Part shown: one piece after another, positions 28,479-37,678 of the stretch
Numbering within the stretch: position 1 is the first letter of the stretch
How the letters are laid out: every line of letters begins with the position of its first letter
Origin: Flavobacterium pokkalii
GTDB lineage: Bacteria > Bacteroidota > Bacteroidia > Flavobacteriales > Flavobacteriaceae
DNA: 64,000 nucleotides
Assembly: GCF_014596575.1 (NCBI RefSeq)
Contig: NZ_NASZ01000002.1
Coordinates: forward strand, 186,001-250,000
Reading direction: 5' to 3'
Notes under the pieces: generated by a model
What the model was told of the DNA's origin: nothing
Databases searched by the model: none
The model's input: only the letters and a program-made list of their open reading frames with translations
Program-made: the position numbers and the translations under genes

Positions 28479-30797
28479 ATGGATTTATTCCGTTTATTCA
28501 TTTACAGATTACTAATCGTTTCGTTTGTAGTATTTAATTTTTCCTGTTCCATAAAACCTAAAAAAAGCGATTATGCCGTTTTGGTTAATCCTTTAATTGG
28601 GACGGCGCCATCAACAACGGTGAGCGCTTTACAACATGGCGAAGATGAAAAAGAGAATAATGCTCAGGTGGTGCCTTATGTAACCGTCCCTTTTGGGATG
28701 ACCAATTGGACGCCGCAAACTAAGGCAACCGAAACCAAATGTATTGCACCTTATTATTATACCGATACCAAAATTTCCGGTTTTAGAGGGAGTCATTGGC
28801 TCAGTGGTTCCTGTGTTCAGGATTACGGAAGTATGACCATTATGCCAATTTCGGGAAAACTAAAATGTCAGGCAGACGATCGGGCTTCTCATTTTTCTCA
28901 CGATACCGAAAAAGCAAGTCCGTATAATTACCATGTTACTTTAGCCGATTATGCGATTGATGTGAATATGACGGCAACCAAACGTTGCGGTTTGTTTCAG
29001 TTTACTTTTGAAAATTCTGGTGAGGCACATATTATTGTGAATCCAAATAGTGATGAAGGAGAAGGTTTTGTTCAAATTAATGCTGATAAAAACGAAATTA
29101 CCGGTTACAATCCGGTGCATAAAATTTATCAGGGTTGGGGGGAGAAAGCCGGTTTTAGCGGCTATTTTGTGGTGCAATTAAGCAAAAAATCCAGCAAATA
29201 TGGTGTTTATCAAAATGAAAAAATACTTGCAGGAAATACTCAAATTTCTAATCAGGAAAATATTGGGGCTTACATTTCTTTTATGGTCGAAAAAGGAGAA
29301 ACTATCGAAGCAAAAATTGGAACTTCTTTCACCAGTATCGAACAAGCCCGTAAAAATCTGCAAGCGGAAACTAAAGGCGTAGACTTTGCTCAGGCAAAAG
29401 ATAATTTGAAGGAAACTTGGGAAAATTTGCTTTCCAAAGTAAAAGTAGAGGGAACTAATGAGGATGAAAAAGTAAAGTTTTACACGGCCATGTATCACAG
29501 TTATTTACAGCCCAGAACTTTTAACGATGTCGATGGAACTTATGTGAGTTTCAACGGTGGAACACAATTGATGAACAGTGGCAATCAGGATTATTTTACC
29601 GATTTTTCGATGTGGGATATTTACCGTTCTTCACTTCCGTTGTTCAATTTGCTGACTCCGGAAACCAATGGACAAATGATGAAAAGTTTGTTTGCAATGG
29701 CGGAACAGGGCGGATGGATGCCTATTTTTCCCTGCTGGAACAGTTATACTTCGGCGATGATTGGAGACCATGCTATTGCGGCTATTGCCGATGCGTATTT
29801 GAAAAATAACATTGAAATTTCAGATAAAGAATACCAATATTTATTGCAAAATGCTTTTCATTCTCCGGAGAATCATACCGATTATGTGAATGGAAAAGGG
29901 CGTCGTGCCATAGAATCTTATTTAAAATATGGCTATGTTCCTTTGGAAGATGAAGTTTTAGAATCTTTTCATAAGGGAGAACAGGTTTCAAGAACATTAG
30001 AATATGCTTTTGATGATTTTGCGCTTTCGCAAATTGCCGCCAAACGAGGCGATACTTTGCATGCAAATTTGTTGAAAAAAAGAGCATTGAATTATAAAAA
30101 TGTTTTCAGTGGAACAGATTCCTGCGTGAGAGGTCGTTTTGCGAATGGGACTTTTACGAAAGATTTTGACAAGTTTGTCCGAAAACCGTACATCACCGAA
30201 GGGACTCCGTACCAATATACCTGGTATGTTCCTCAGGATATCAAAGGATTAATGAATTTAATGGGAGGGGAGAATGGGTTTAATGCCAACCTGGATCGTT
30301 TCCATGCCGCGGGACAATATTGGCATGGAAATGAACCGGGACACCAAATTCCGTTTTTGTATAATTATTCAGGTCAGCCTTGGAAAACACAGGAATTGGT
30401 CACGAAAATTATGGAAACGGAATACAGCAATGCGGTAGGCGGATTAAGCGGTAATGATGATGCCGGACAAATGTCGGCTTGGTATGTTTTTGCAGCTTTA
30501 GGTTTTTATCCGGTGGCGCCTTCCGTACCACAATATGTGATTTCGGGACCACATTTTGACAAAATTACCCTGAGTTTAGGAAATGGTAAAAAACTAATTA
30601 TTAATGCTAAAGGAGCTTCTTCAGGGAAAAATTATATTCAAAAAATCACTTTTAACGGGGTGGAATATAACAAAACCTTTTTGGATCATTTTGCTCTTAT
30701 GGAAGGTGGCGTTTTAGATTTTGAAATGAGCAATAAGCCCAATAAATCATGGGGGATAACTCCGGAAAGCAAACCGTTTTCATTGTCAAATCAGTAA
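28479..30797 (+). CDS. GH92 alpha-mannosidase (lipoprotein), copy 1
   Basis: A glycoside hydrolase family 92 enzyme, calcium-dependent inverting exo-alpha-mannosidase in all characterised cases. The lipoprotein cysteine is C23. The catalytic-acid motif HGNEPGH lies at residues 616-622 with E619, and the GNDDAGQMSAW motif at 658-668 carries the acidic pair D660/D661. The length (772 aa) is normal. HGNEP followed by histidine is the form seen in many alpha-1,2-mannosidases, but linkage cannot be fixed from this alone. It opens a three-gene unit with the toroid-fold protein and the DUF4861-like protein. A second, different GH92 lies at 35358. Confidence 0.93.
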   Translation: MDLFRLFIYRLLIVSFVVFNFSCSIKPKKSDYAVLVNPLIGTAPSTTVSALQHGEDEKENNAQVVPYVTVPFGMTNWTPQTKATETKCIAPYYYTDTKISGFRGSHWLSGSCVQDYGSMTIMPISGKLKCQADDRASHFSHDTEKASPYNYHVTLADYAIDVNMTATKRCGLFQFTFENSGEAHIIVNPNSDEGEGFVQINADKNEITGYNPVHKIYQGWGEKAGFSGYFVVQLSKKSSKYGVYQNEKILAGNTQISNQENIGAYISFMVEKGETIEAKIGTSFTSIEQARKNLQAETKGVDFAQAKDNLKETWENLLSKVKVEGTNEDEKVKFYTAMYHSYLQPRTFNDVDGTYVSFNGGTQLMNSGNQDYFTDFSMWDIYRSSLPLFNLLTPETNGQMMKSLFAMAEQGGWMPIFPCWNSYTSAMIGDHAIAAIADAYLKNNIEISDKEYQYLLQNAFHSPENHTDYVNGKGRRAIESYLKYGYVPLEDEVLESFHKGEQVSRTLEYAFDDFALSQIAAKRGDTLHANLLKKRALNYKNVFSGTDSCVRGRFANGTFTKDFDKFVRKPYITEGTPYQYTWYVPQDIKGLMNLMGGENGFNANLDRFHAAGQYWHGNEPGHQIPFLYNYSGQPWKTQELVTKIMETEYSNAVGGLSGNDDAGQMSAWYVFAALGFYPVAPSVPQYVISGPHFDKITLSLGNGKKLIINAKGASSGKNYIQKITFNGVEYNKTFLDHFALMEGGVLDFEMSNKPNKSWGITPESKPFSLSNQ

Positions 30798-30808
30798 AAG
30801 AAATAAGT

Positions 30809-32590
30809 ATGAATACCTTTAGTCGTAGCGAATTTTTGAAACTAGGAAGTCTGTCATTGCTTGGTGCTTTGGTTAGCGACTCCGTTTTTGCAAATGATGG
30901 ATTTTTTAGTGCTGCGGCAGTAAAGATTGATACCGATTTGATGAAAAAACTGCTTTTGAACAATGATACCAAAGTAAAAGTATTACTTCAAAAAGGACTA
31001 TTGGATAGCGGTGTACGTTTAAGTAATTTTCGCTCTTTGGCTGGAGCTATTGCGACGATGTCGGCCGCTGTTTCTCATCCGGAATCGCAGTTTTATAAAT
31101 CAGCAGAAGTAGCTGACTATTTGAACCAGTCGGCTGCTATTTTGTTAAAAGGTCAATATCCGGACGGCACCGTTGATGCCGGAGGAAATAGACAGTCGCC
31201 ACCCGATACGGCTTTTGTGTTGGAATCTGTTTGTGCAGCGGCCACTGTTTTAAAAGAAAACAAACAAAAGAATTTAATTGATATAAAAAGCAAACTGAAA
31301 ACGTTTATTCAAAATGCCGGAGAAGCCATGATTACCGGTGGCGTACATACTCCTAATCATCGTTGGGTAGTTAGTGCAGCTTTAGCAAATATCAATGCGT
31401 TGTATCCGGATGTTCGATATATTAACCGAATCAATCAATGGCTGGCGGAAGGGATTTATCTTAATCAGGACGGACATTATTCGGAACGAAGCGGGGTGTA
31501 TTCGGCAGTAATTGATAAGGCTTTTATCACTATGGCAAGATTACTGAATAAACCGGAATTGTTGGATATCGTGCAAAAGAATTTAATGACTTATTACTAT
31601 TACACCGAGCCTAATGGCGATTTGGTTACGGTAGATTCCAAAAGACAGGATCAGTTTATGAATATTACGGTGTCTAAATTTTACTTGCAATACCGTTATA
31701 TGGCTATTCATACTCAAAATCCAAAATTTGCTTATATGGTCAATCTTATTGAAAATATTCCTGATTTTGAGCAGGATGCTTTGGTAGAATTTATGACCAA
31801 TCCGGAATTGCAACAGGCTATTTTGCTTAAGCCTAAGATTAAAAATGATTTTGAAGAATTTTTTGCGGTTTCTAATTTAGCCCGAATCCGATGTGGAAAT
31901 ACATCGATAACGCTTTTTGGCGGAAACGACAAACCTGTTCTGATTGTATCAGGAAGATCATCAAACCCAAATTTCCTGATGTACCGAAAAGGAGATGCCA
32001 TTTTGAAATACATGCGAATGTCATCTTCCTTTTTCAGAATGGGTTATTTCAGCAGTGATGGCATTGAAAAAGTGGGAAATAAATACATTTTGAGAGAAAC
32101 CAAACAGGGCGATTATTATCAACCTTTGGCACCGGAATTTCAAAAAGCAGATGGTGATTATCAATTATCAGAATCGAAAGACGGACGATTTTGGAACAAA
32201 ATGGATTTTGAACATAGAGTTGCAAGTAATGTAAAAACACAAAGTACAGTAATTGAGGTAGAAGAAAATAACGGCAGTTTGAATTTGGATTTTAAAGTAG
32301 ATGGTCCGCCAAATGTAGAAATTACAATCGAAATGTGTTTTAAAGAAGGAATTCAAATAGAAGGCGCAACATTGGGAGAAAAAGGAAATTATTTCCTGAA
32401 ATCAGGTTTTGCCAAAGCAAATACGGGAACCGAAACAATTGGCATAGGTCCCGGTTTAGTCGAACATCAAAACGTGAATAATTTAGATAGCGAAGAATAT
32501 ACCTATCATCAGGGAACTTTACGTACCGACGGCGTTCATGTGTATATTACCGGATTTACACCATTTCATCATAAAATGACCATAGGTTAA
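30809..32590 (+). CDS. Putative toroid-fold polysaccharide lyase-like protein
   Basis: A 593-aa exported protein whose family I do not firmly recognise. It starts with a Tat-like signal, SRSEFLKLGSLSLLGAL, lacking the second arginine. The N-terminal part (about 50-360) is helical, as in the (alpha/alpha) toroids of heparinase/chondroitinase-type lyases. The second half is beta-rich with an IEVEENNGSLNLDFKV region. Conserved-looking polar clusters that could form an active site are H180, N183, H184 (HTPNHRW) and D221-H223-Y224 with Y231. The frame is open from 30749 but ATG 30809 gives the signal peptide and follows the GH92 stop by 11 nt. A lyase acting on a uronate-containing glycan would suit the locus; this is inference. 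Confidence 0.5.
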   Translation: MNTFSRSEFLKLGSLSLLGALVSDSVFANDGFFSAAAVKIDTDLMKKLLLNNDTKVKVLLQKGLLDSGVRLSNFRSLAGAIATMSAAVSHPESQFYKSAEVADYLNQSAAILLKGQYPDGTVDAGGNRQSPPDTAFVLESVCAAATVLKENKQKNLIDIKSKLKTFIQNAGEAMITGGVHTPNHRWVVSAALANINALYPDVRYINRINQWLAEGIYLNQDGHYSERSGVYSAVIDKAFITMARLLNKPELLDIVQKNLMTYYYYTEPNGDLVTVDSKRQDQFMNITVSKFYLQYRYMAIHTQNPKFAYMVNLIENIPDFEQDALVEFMTNPELQQAILLKPKIKNDFEEFFAVSNLARIRCGNTSITLFGGNDKPVLIVSGRSSNPNFLMYRKGDAILKYMRMSSSFFRMGYFSSDGIEKVGNKYILRETKQGDYYQPLAPEFQKADGDYQLSESKDGRFWNKMDFEHRVASNVKTQSTVIEVEENNGSLNLDFKVDGPPNVEITIEMCFKEGIQIEGATLGEKGNYFLKSGFAKANTGTETIGIGPGLVEHQNVNNLDSEEYTYHQGTLRTDGVHVYITGFTPFHHKMTIG

Positions 32591-32671
32591 TTATAAAATA
32601 AAACTTCGGGCATTGCAGAAAGTTTACTTAATTTTACGAAAATTAAGTTTAATCTATAAATAATTGAAATT

Positions 32672-33520
32672 ATGAAATTATCATTTATGGCTGCTTTGCT
32701 GTTTGGAGGCATTTGTATCGGACAGAATAATACAGACAATAGTTTGTATATGAAAGCTGATAAAATAAGTTACCTGACAGATATTGGTTCTGAATCAGGG
32801 GATTTATACAGTACAATTGGTCATCATGGGCCAGCTGTAGAGAATGAATGGATGGCATTGCGAATTTATTTTAGTGATAAAGTAGCTATTGATGTTTATA
32901 ATAAGGCCAAAAAAGGTTTGGAGTTGAAAGCCGCACATTGGTATCCAACTCCGGAACAACAAAAAGAAGGTTGGGGAGCCGATTATTATAAAGTAGGATC
33001 CACCGTAGGTTTAGGAGGAGTACGTCTTTGGGATGGTGAAAAAGTAGTTCCGTTGAATCCGGTAACGAATCGTTTGGCTCATGTAGGGAAAACGGAAAGC
33101 AGTTCTTATATGGAAATGATTTCCAGAGGAGTGCCTTACAAAGGGAAAAAAGTTGATATCAAAGTACGTGTTACGGTATTTTCCGGAAAAAGAGAAGCTA
33201 AAGTGGAAGCTTTTAGTTTGAATGGCGAAAAAGTACAGTTTGTAACCGGAGTGAATTATTTCAAAGGTTGCGGAACCAAGAAAGGAGCCAATTATATTGC
33301 CGTTTGGGGAAAACATCCGGAAGACGTAGCTGCTGAGATTGTAGAAGTGGGTGGTGCTATTAAATACAATCCGAAAGATTATGTAAAAAGTACCGATGAC
33401 GGAACCCAATACTTATTGATTTCTAAACCAACGAAACATTTGGAAACGGAAGTGGTTTCGGCTTGCGCCAGAGAAAAGGAGATTAATAATTTGGATAAGT
33501 TAGAAGCTTACATGAAATAA
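32672..33520 (+). CDS. DUF4861-like exported protein
   Basis: A 282-aa protein with a short signal peptide (MKLSFMAALLFGGICIGQ) and a beta-rich body that resembles the DUF4861 family found in glycan loci of Bacteroidota. Recognisable features are the KGLELKAAHWYPTPEQ start, the GLGGVRLWDGEKVVPL segment and a C-terminal ACAREKEI motif. No enzymatic residues can be named. It is the last gene of the GH92/toroid unit, 81 nt after the lyase-like gene, and is followed by a strong terminator. Its role is unknown. Confidence 0.55.
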   Translation: MKLSFMAALLFGGICIGQNNTDNSLYMKADKISYLTDIGSESGDLYSTIGHHGPAVENEWMALRIYFSDKVAIDVYNKAKKGLELKAAHWYPTPEQQKEGWGADYYKVGSTVGLGGVRLWDGEKVVPLNPVTNRLAHVGKTESSSYMEMISRGVPYKGKKVDIKVRVTVFSGKREAKVEAFSLNGEKVQFVTGVNYFKGCGTKKGANYIAVWGKHPEDVAAEIVEVGGAIKYNPKDYVKSTDDGTQYLLISKPTKHLETEVVSACAREKEINNLDKLEAYMK

Positions 33521-33581
33521 GATCTACATAGTAGTGCTTATTTTTTGTGAGATTTTGAAATTTTGAATTACAAAAAATAGT

Positions 33582-33631
33582 GCACAGTTGATACATGAAA
33601 ATCAATCGGTGTCAACTGTGCGCTTTTTTTT
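33582..33631 (+). terminator. Terminator after the DUF4861-like gene
   Basis: GCACAGTTGATAC at 33582-33594 pairs with GTGTCAACTGTGC at 33609-33621, with one wobble pair, followed by a long T-run. It ends the second transcription unit of the locus. Confidence 0.85.
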
Positions 33632-33696
33632 TGTCTTTTTTTAAAATGAAAATATTTTATAAATAATTGATTTTTAGTATTTTAAGTGAAAATAAA

Positions 33697-35274
33697 ATGA
33701 TAAAAGTAAAGTCGAAACTGTTTTATGTTAACATATTAGTAAGCTTTTTTCTGTTTGCTTGGAATAGTCCTGCACAAAATAAAGCCAAAGCTCTAAAAGA
33801 GTTTTTAATTACTAATTATGGAGCCAAAGCAGATGGGAAAACACTCAATACAGTCGCTATTCAAAAAGCAATTGATGCCGCTTTTAAAAGCAAAGGAGGA
33901 GTTGTGGTTTTTCCGAAAGGACAATTTTTATCCGGTAGTATTCAAATGAAAACAAATGTGAGTTTATATTTAGATGAAGGAGCCGTTTTGTTAGGAAGTA
34001 CGAATCCGAAGGATTATTTCAAAATGGATTTTCCCGGCCGTCCTGATTCTCCCAAAAAAGATGATAATTCGCAAATGGCTTTGATTTTAGCGCATAAAGC
34101 AACCAATATAAAACTGTACGGAAAAGGAAAAATCGATGGTCAGGGATTACAATTGGCACTTAATATTGATAGTTTGCATCATGCCGGAATTGCGGTTGAT
34201 CCTAATTACAGCACTCGCAGAAACCGTCCCAATGAAACCATGCGACCGAAGTTGTTTCGTTTTTCCCAATGTGAGAATGTAACAGTGGAAGGTTTAGAAG
34301 TAGGCGCTGCATCCTGTTGGGGTTTGTCTTTTGAGTTGTGTTCGAATTTAATCATAGATAATTTAAAGGTGGTCAATCGTTCGTATTGGAATAATGACGG
34401 AATTGACATTACCGATTGTAAAAAAGTAAAAGTTACCAATTGTGATTTGAACACTGCCGATGATGGTATTTGCTTAAAATCTTATTATCCCGGATATGCT
34501 AATGATGGCATTTATATTGCCAATTGCACGATAAAATCTAGTGCCAGTGCTATAAAATTCGGAACTGCTTCTTATGGCGGATTTAAAAATGTGGTGATTA
34601 AAGATATTCAGGTTTATGATACGTTTCGCTCGGTAATCGCTATCGAATCGGTGGATGGAGCGGTGATAGAAAATATTGATGTTTCTAATATTAATGCGGT
34701 CAATACCGGAAATGCGATTTTTATTCGATTAGGGCATCGCGATGGTCAAAAAACGGGAATCATTAAAAATGTGAGTATCAAAAATGTGAAGGTTCAAGTA
34801 CCATTTGGACGTCCAGATTTGAATTATGATATAAGAGGTCCTGAAGTTGATTTTTTTCATAATCCTTTTCCATCGTCGATTGTTGGGATTCCGGGTTATC
34901 TAATAGAGAATGTCAATTTGGAAAATATTACTATTTCCTATCCAGGCAGAGCGACAAAAGGAATGGCTTATGTACCGTTAAATCGATTAGATTCCGTTCC
35001 GGAAAAAATACAGGATTATCCTGAATTCTCAATGTTTGGGGAGCTGCCAGCCTGGGCATTTTATGTGCGTCACGCTAACGGAATTAGTTTTAAGAATGTT
35101 AAAGTTACTTTGGAGGACGCTGATTTCCGACCTGCATTTGTTTTTGATGATGTTCAGCATTTGAGTATGGGGAAAATGGATTTGCCGGAAGCTAAAAACG
35201 AACAAGTTGTTTTGAAAAATGTAGCTGAATCCAAAATAGATTTAAAAGAGACGAATATAAAAACGATACCTTAA
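33697..35274 (+). CDS. GH28-like beta-helix glycosidase with altered motif
   Basis: A right-handed beta-helix protein of glycoside hydrolase family 28 (polygalacturonase-type), 525 aa, with a signal peptide ending SPAQ. The pectate-lyase-3-type start (NYGAKADGKTLNTVAIQKAI) is present. Of the GH28 motifs, NDGID (D234, D237) and the DD pair (D255, D256) are kept and an arginine sits in IFIRLG. The GHG motif expected about 22 residues after DD is replaced by SAS near 282-284, so the usual histidine is missing. This suggests a specificity or mechanism different from simple polygalacturonan hydrolysis. ATG 33697 is preferred over an in-frame TTG at 33667. It opens a long co-oriented gene set. Confidence 0.8.
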   Translation: MIKVKSKLFYVNILVSFFLFAWNSPAQNKAKALKEFLITNYGAKADGKTLNTVAIQKAIDAAFKSKGGVVVFPKGQFLSGSIQMKTNVSLYLDEGAVLLGSTNPKDYFKMDFPGRPDSPKKDDNSQMALILAHKATNIKLYGKGKIDGQGLQLALNIDSLHHAGIAVDPNYSTRRNRPNETMRPKLFRFSQCENVTVEGLEVGAASCWGLSFELCSNLIIDNLKVVNRSYWNNDGIDITDCKKVKVTNCDLNTADDGICLKSYYPGYANDGIYIANCTIKSSASAIKFGTASYGGFKNVVIKDIQVYDTFRSVIAIESVDGAVIENIDVSNINAVNTGNAIFIRLGHRDGQKTGIIKNVSIKNVKVQVPFGRPDLNYDIRGPEVDFFHNPFPSSIVGIPGYLIENVNLENITISYPGRATKGMAYVPLNRLDSVPEKIQDYPEFSMFGELPAWAFYVRHANGISFKNVKVTLEDADFRPAFVFDDVQHLSMGKMDLPEAKNEQVVLKNVAESKIDLKETNIKTIP

Positions 35275-35285
35275 AAATTGCCTCA

Positions 35286-35338
35286 AGAATCATCAAAATT
35301 GCACCCTTTAGGGAAGGGGAATTAATTTTGATGATTCT
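35286..35338. repeat. 15-bp inverted repeat between GH28 and GH92
   Basis: AGAATCATCAAAATT at 35286-35300 is repeated exactly inverted at 35324-35338. The 23-nt loop contains CCCTTTAGGG, itself a small hairpin. The T-run expected of a terminator is absent. It resembles an intergenic palindromic repeat or an mRNA stem-loop. Confidence 0.75.
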
Positions 35339-35357
35339 GAGAATTAAAATAGAAATT

Positions 35358-37652
35358 ATGAATAAACTCCGAAATTCCACTTTTATTTGTTTAGTACTGC
35401 TGTTACAGTGTTGGTGTGTAAATGCACAAAATCATCGTTTTGTTGATCCTATGATTGGCTCGGAAGGTCTTGGGAATGTTTTTGTAGGGCCGTCATGTCC
35501 TTATGGAATGATTAAACCGGGGCCCGATAATGATTTAAACGCCAATAGTGGTTTTACTACCGATATGACGAAACCAATTTATGGTTTTAGTCAGGTGCAT
35601 GTGAGTGGAACTGGTGGTGGAGCTAAATATGGAAATGTGTCAATAATGCCTATATCAGGTGATTTTGAAACCATCAAACAGGAATCACTTCGTGAAAACG
35701 AAAAAGTAGCTTTAGGTTATTACAGTGCTTTATTGAAAAAATGGAAAATTCAAACGGAAATTACCACTTCTGACAGAGCTGCTTTTTACAAATTTGTTTT
35801 CGATTCGAATGCAAAAAATGCTGTCAAAATTGATTTAGGTAGGTATCTGGATGAGTCCATTATTCCGGATGGGAGAGAAGCACAGCAATTCGTGGGGTCG
35901 CAGGTAGAAGTAATTTCAGATACTGAGGTTAGAGGTTATACTAAAGTTCGCGGTGGCTGGAATAACGGAAGTACCTATACGGTTTATTTTTCGGCAGTAT
36001 TTAATCAGCCGTTTACCAATTTTTCGACTTGGAAAGGAGAAACTTTTTTCCCGAATCAAAAAAATCAGGTGGATAACGGAAAGAAAACGGGAGCGATGTT
36101 GCTTTTCGAAAGCTTAGCCAATAAAACGCTGAACATGAAAATTGGAATTTCTTTCATCAGTGCCTTGAAAGCCAGAGAAAATATCGATAACGAAATTCCG
36201 CATTGGGATTTCAAAAAAGAATTAGCCGAAACCCAACAAAAATGGGAGAATTTATTGCAAAGAGTAGAAGTTGAAAAAGAAGCTTCGACAGAAAAGAAAA
36301 CCATGTTTTATACCGGATTGTATCATACTATGTTGATGCCGGTGGACCGTACAGGAGAAAATCCGCTTTGGGAAAATGATTCTCCTTACTATGATGATTT
36401 TTATGCTATATGGGATACTTATCGTTCTTCAAGTCCGCTTATTACGCTTTTAGATCCTAAACGTGAAATTGATATTGTGAATGCGATGTTGCAAATCTAC
36501 AAACGTGATGGTTATTTACCGGAAGCCAGAAGCGGTAATTCGAACGGAAGAACTCAGGGTGGTTCGAATGCTGAGGTGGTTATTGCCGATGCTTTTGTAA
36601 AAGGATTGGAAGGTATCAATTACAAGTTAGGATTGGATGCCATGCTTAAGGATGCGCTATTTCCTCCTGGTGGCAATGAAGAAAAAGAAGGTCGTGGCGG
36701 ATTAGTTGATTACAACCGTTTAGGCTATGTTTCTACCGATTATGTACGTTCCGGAAACAGAACTTTAGAATATTCGTATAATGATTATTGTCTGGCAATT
36801 GTTGCCAAAGGAACTAAACGCAAAGGCGAATACTGGCGTTTTATCAAACAATCAGACAATTGGCAAAACCTTTGGCGAGATATTGAAGACAACGGTTCCA
36901 GAGGATTTATCATGCCGAAGGATTCTAATAAAAAATGGGTAGACAGTATTCAGTGTGCGGCTACTAATGGTAAAATTTCTTATGTGCCTTACACGCCTTT
37001 AGCGCAGGATTGGCCTAATTGTGTTTGCTGGTGGTGTGGTGTTTTCTACGAAGCCAGTTCTTGGGAATATTCGCTTTCCGTTCCTCATGATGTAGCGATG
37101 CTGATTAAAAAAACAGGCGGAAATGAAGCTTTCAAAAAGAGATTGAACACACTTTTTGATAAAGAATTTTATAATGTTGCGAATGAGCCTTCGTTTTTGA
37201 GTCCGAATTTATATCATTGGATTGGTCGCCCTGATTTGAGCAACGATCGCATTCACCAAATTATTGATAAAAATTACAACAGTTCCAGAAACGGAATTCC
37301 CGGAAATGACGATTCAGGAGCGATGTCTTCGTGGTTGGCTTTCCACATGATGGGCTTGTATCCTAATGCGGGGCAATCGTATTATTTGATTAATTCGCCT
37401 TATTTCAAGCAAACGGTGATTCATCAGGAAAACGGAAAAGATTTCACTATCAAAGCCAAGAATCTTTCTGAGAAAAATAAATACATTAAATCAGTAACAT
37501 TAAATGGAAAGCCATTCGAAAATGCTTTTATTGAGCATAGTGATATTGTAAAAGGTGGTGTGTTGGAATTTGAAATGGCGGCAACGCCTTCTAAAATCTG
37601 GGGAACAAAACAGGTTCCGCCTTCTAAATCAGACGAAGTAATTGAAGAATAA
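35358..37652 (+). CDS. GH92 alpha-mannosidase, copy 2
   Basis: A second family 92 exo-alpha-mannosidase (764 aa) with a signal peptide ending VNAQ. The GNDDSGAMSSW motif with D651/D652 is intact. The acid-motif region reads VANEPSF around E610, against HGNEPGH in the first copy, so the histidines on both sides differ. This probably changes the +1 subsite and hence the linkage or aglycone. The frame is open from 35328, but ATG 35358 gives a clean signal peptide and avoids the inverted repeat upstream. GH43 begins 26 nt after the stop. Confidence 0.9.
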   Translation: MNKLRNSTFICLVLLLQCWCVNAQNHRFVDPMIGSEGLGNVFVGPSCPYGMIKPGPDNDLNANSGFTTDMTKPIYGFSQVHVSGTGGGAKYGNVSIMPISGDFETIKQESLRENEKVALGYYSALLKKWKIQTEITTSDRAAFYKFVFDSNAKNAVKIDLGRYLDESIIPDGREAQQFVGSQVEVISDTEVRGYTKVRGGWNNGSTYTVYFSAVFNQPFTNFSTWKGETFFPNQKNQVDNGKKTGAMLLFESLANKTLNMKIGISFISALKARENIDNEIPHWDFKKELAETQQKWENLLQRVEVEKEASTEKKTMFYTGLYHTMLMPVDRTGENPLWENDSPYYDDFYAIWDTYRSSSPLITLLDPKREIDIVNAMLQIYKRDGYLPEARSGNSNGRTQGGSNAEVVIADAFVKGLEGINYKLGLDAMLKDALFPPGGNEEKEGRGGLVDYNRLGYVSTDYVRSGNRTLEYSYNDYCLAIVAKGTKRKGEYWRFIKQSDNWQNLWRDIEDNGSRGFIMPKDSNKKWVDSIQCAATNGKISYVPYTPLAQDWPNCVCWWCGVFYEASSWEYSLSVPHDVAMLIKKTGGNEAFKKRLNTLFDKEFYNVANEPSFLSPNLYHWIGRPDLSNDRIHQIIDKNYNSSRNGIPGNDDSGAMSSWLAFHMMGLYPNAGQSYYLINSPYFKQTVIHQENGKDFTIKAKNLSEKNKYIKSVTLNGKPFENAFIEHSDIVKGGVLEFEMAATPSKIWGTKQVPPSKSDEVIEE

Positions 37653-37678
37653 TTTTATAGAAGATTAATATAATAGAG

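Noticed and set aside
36065..36304. Antisense frames inside the GH92, GH115 and other enzyme genes
   Set aside because: They lie opposite strongly supported coding sequences, are serine/phenylalanine-rich as expected from the reverse of AT-rich genes, and have no family features.
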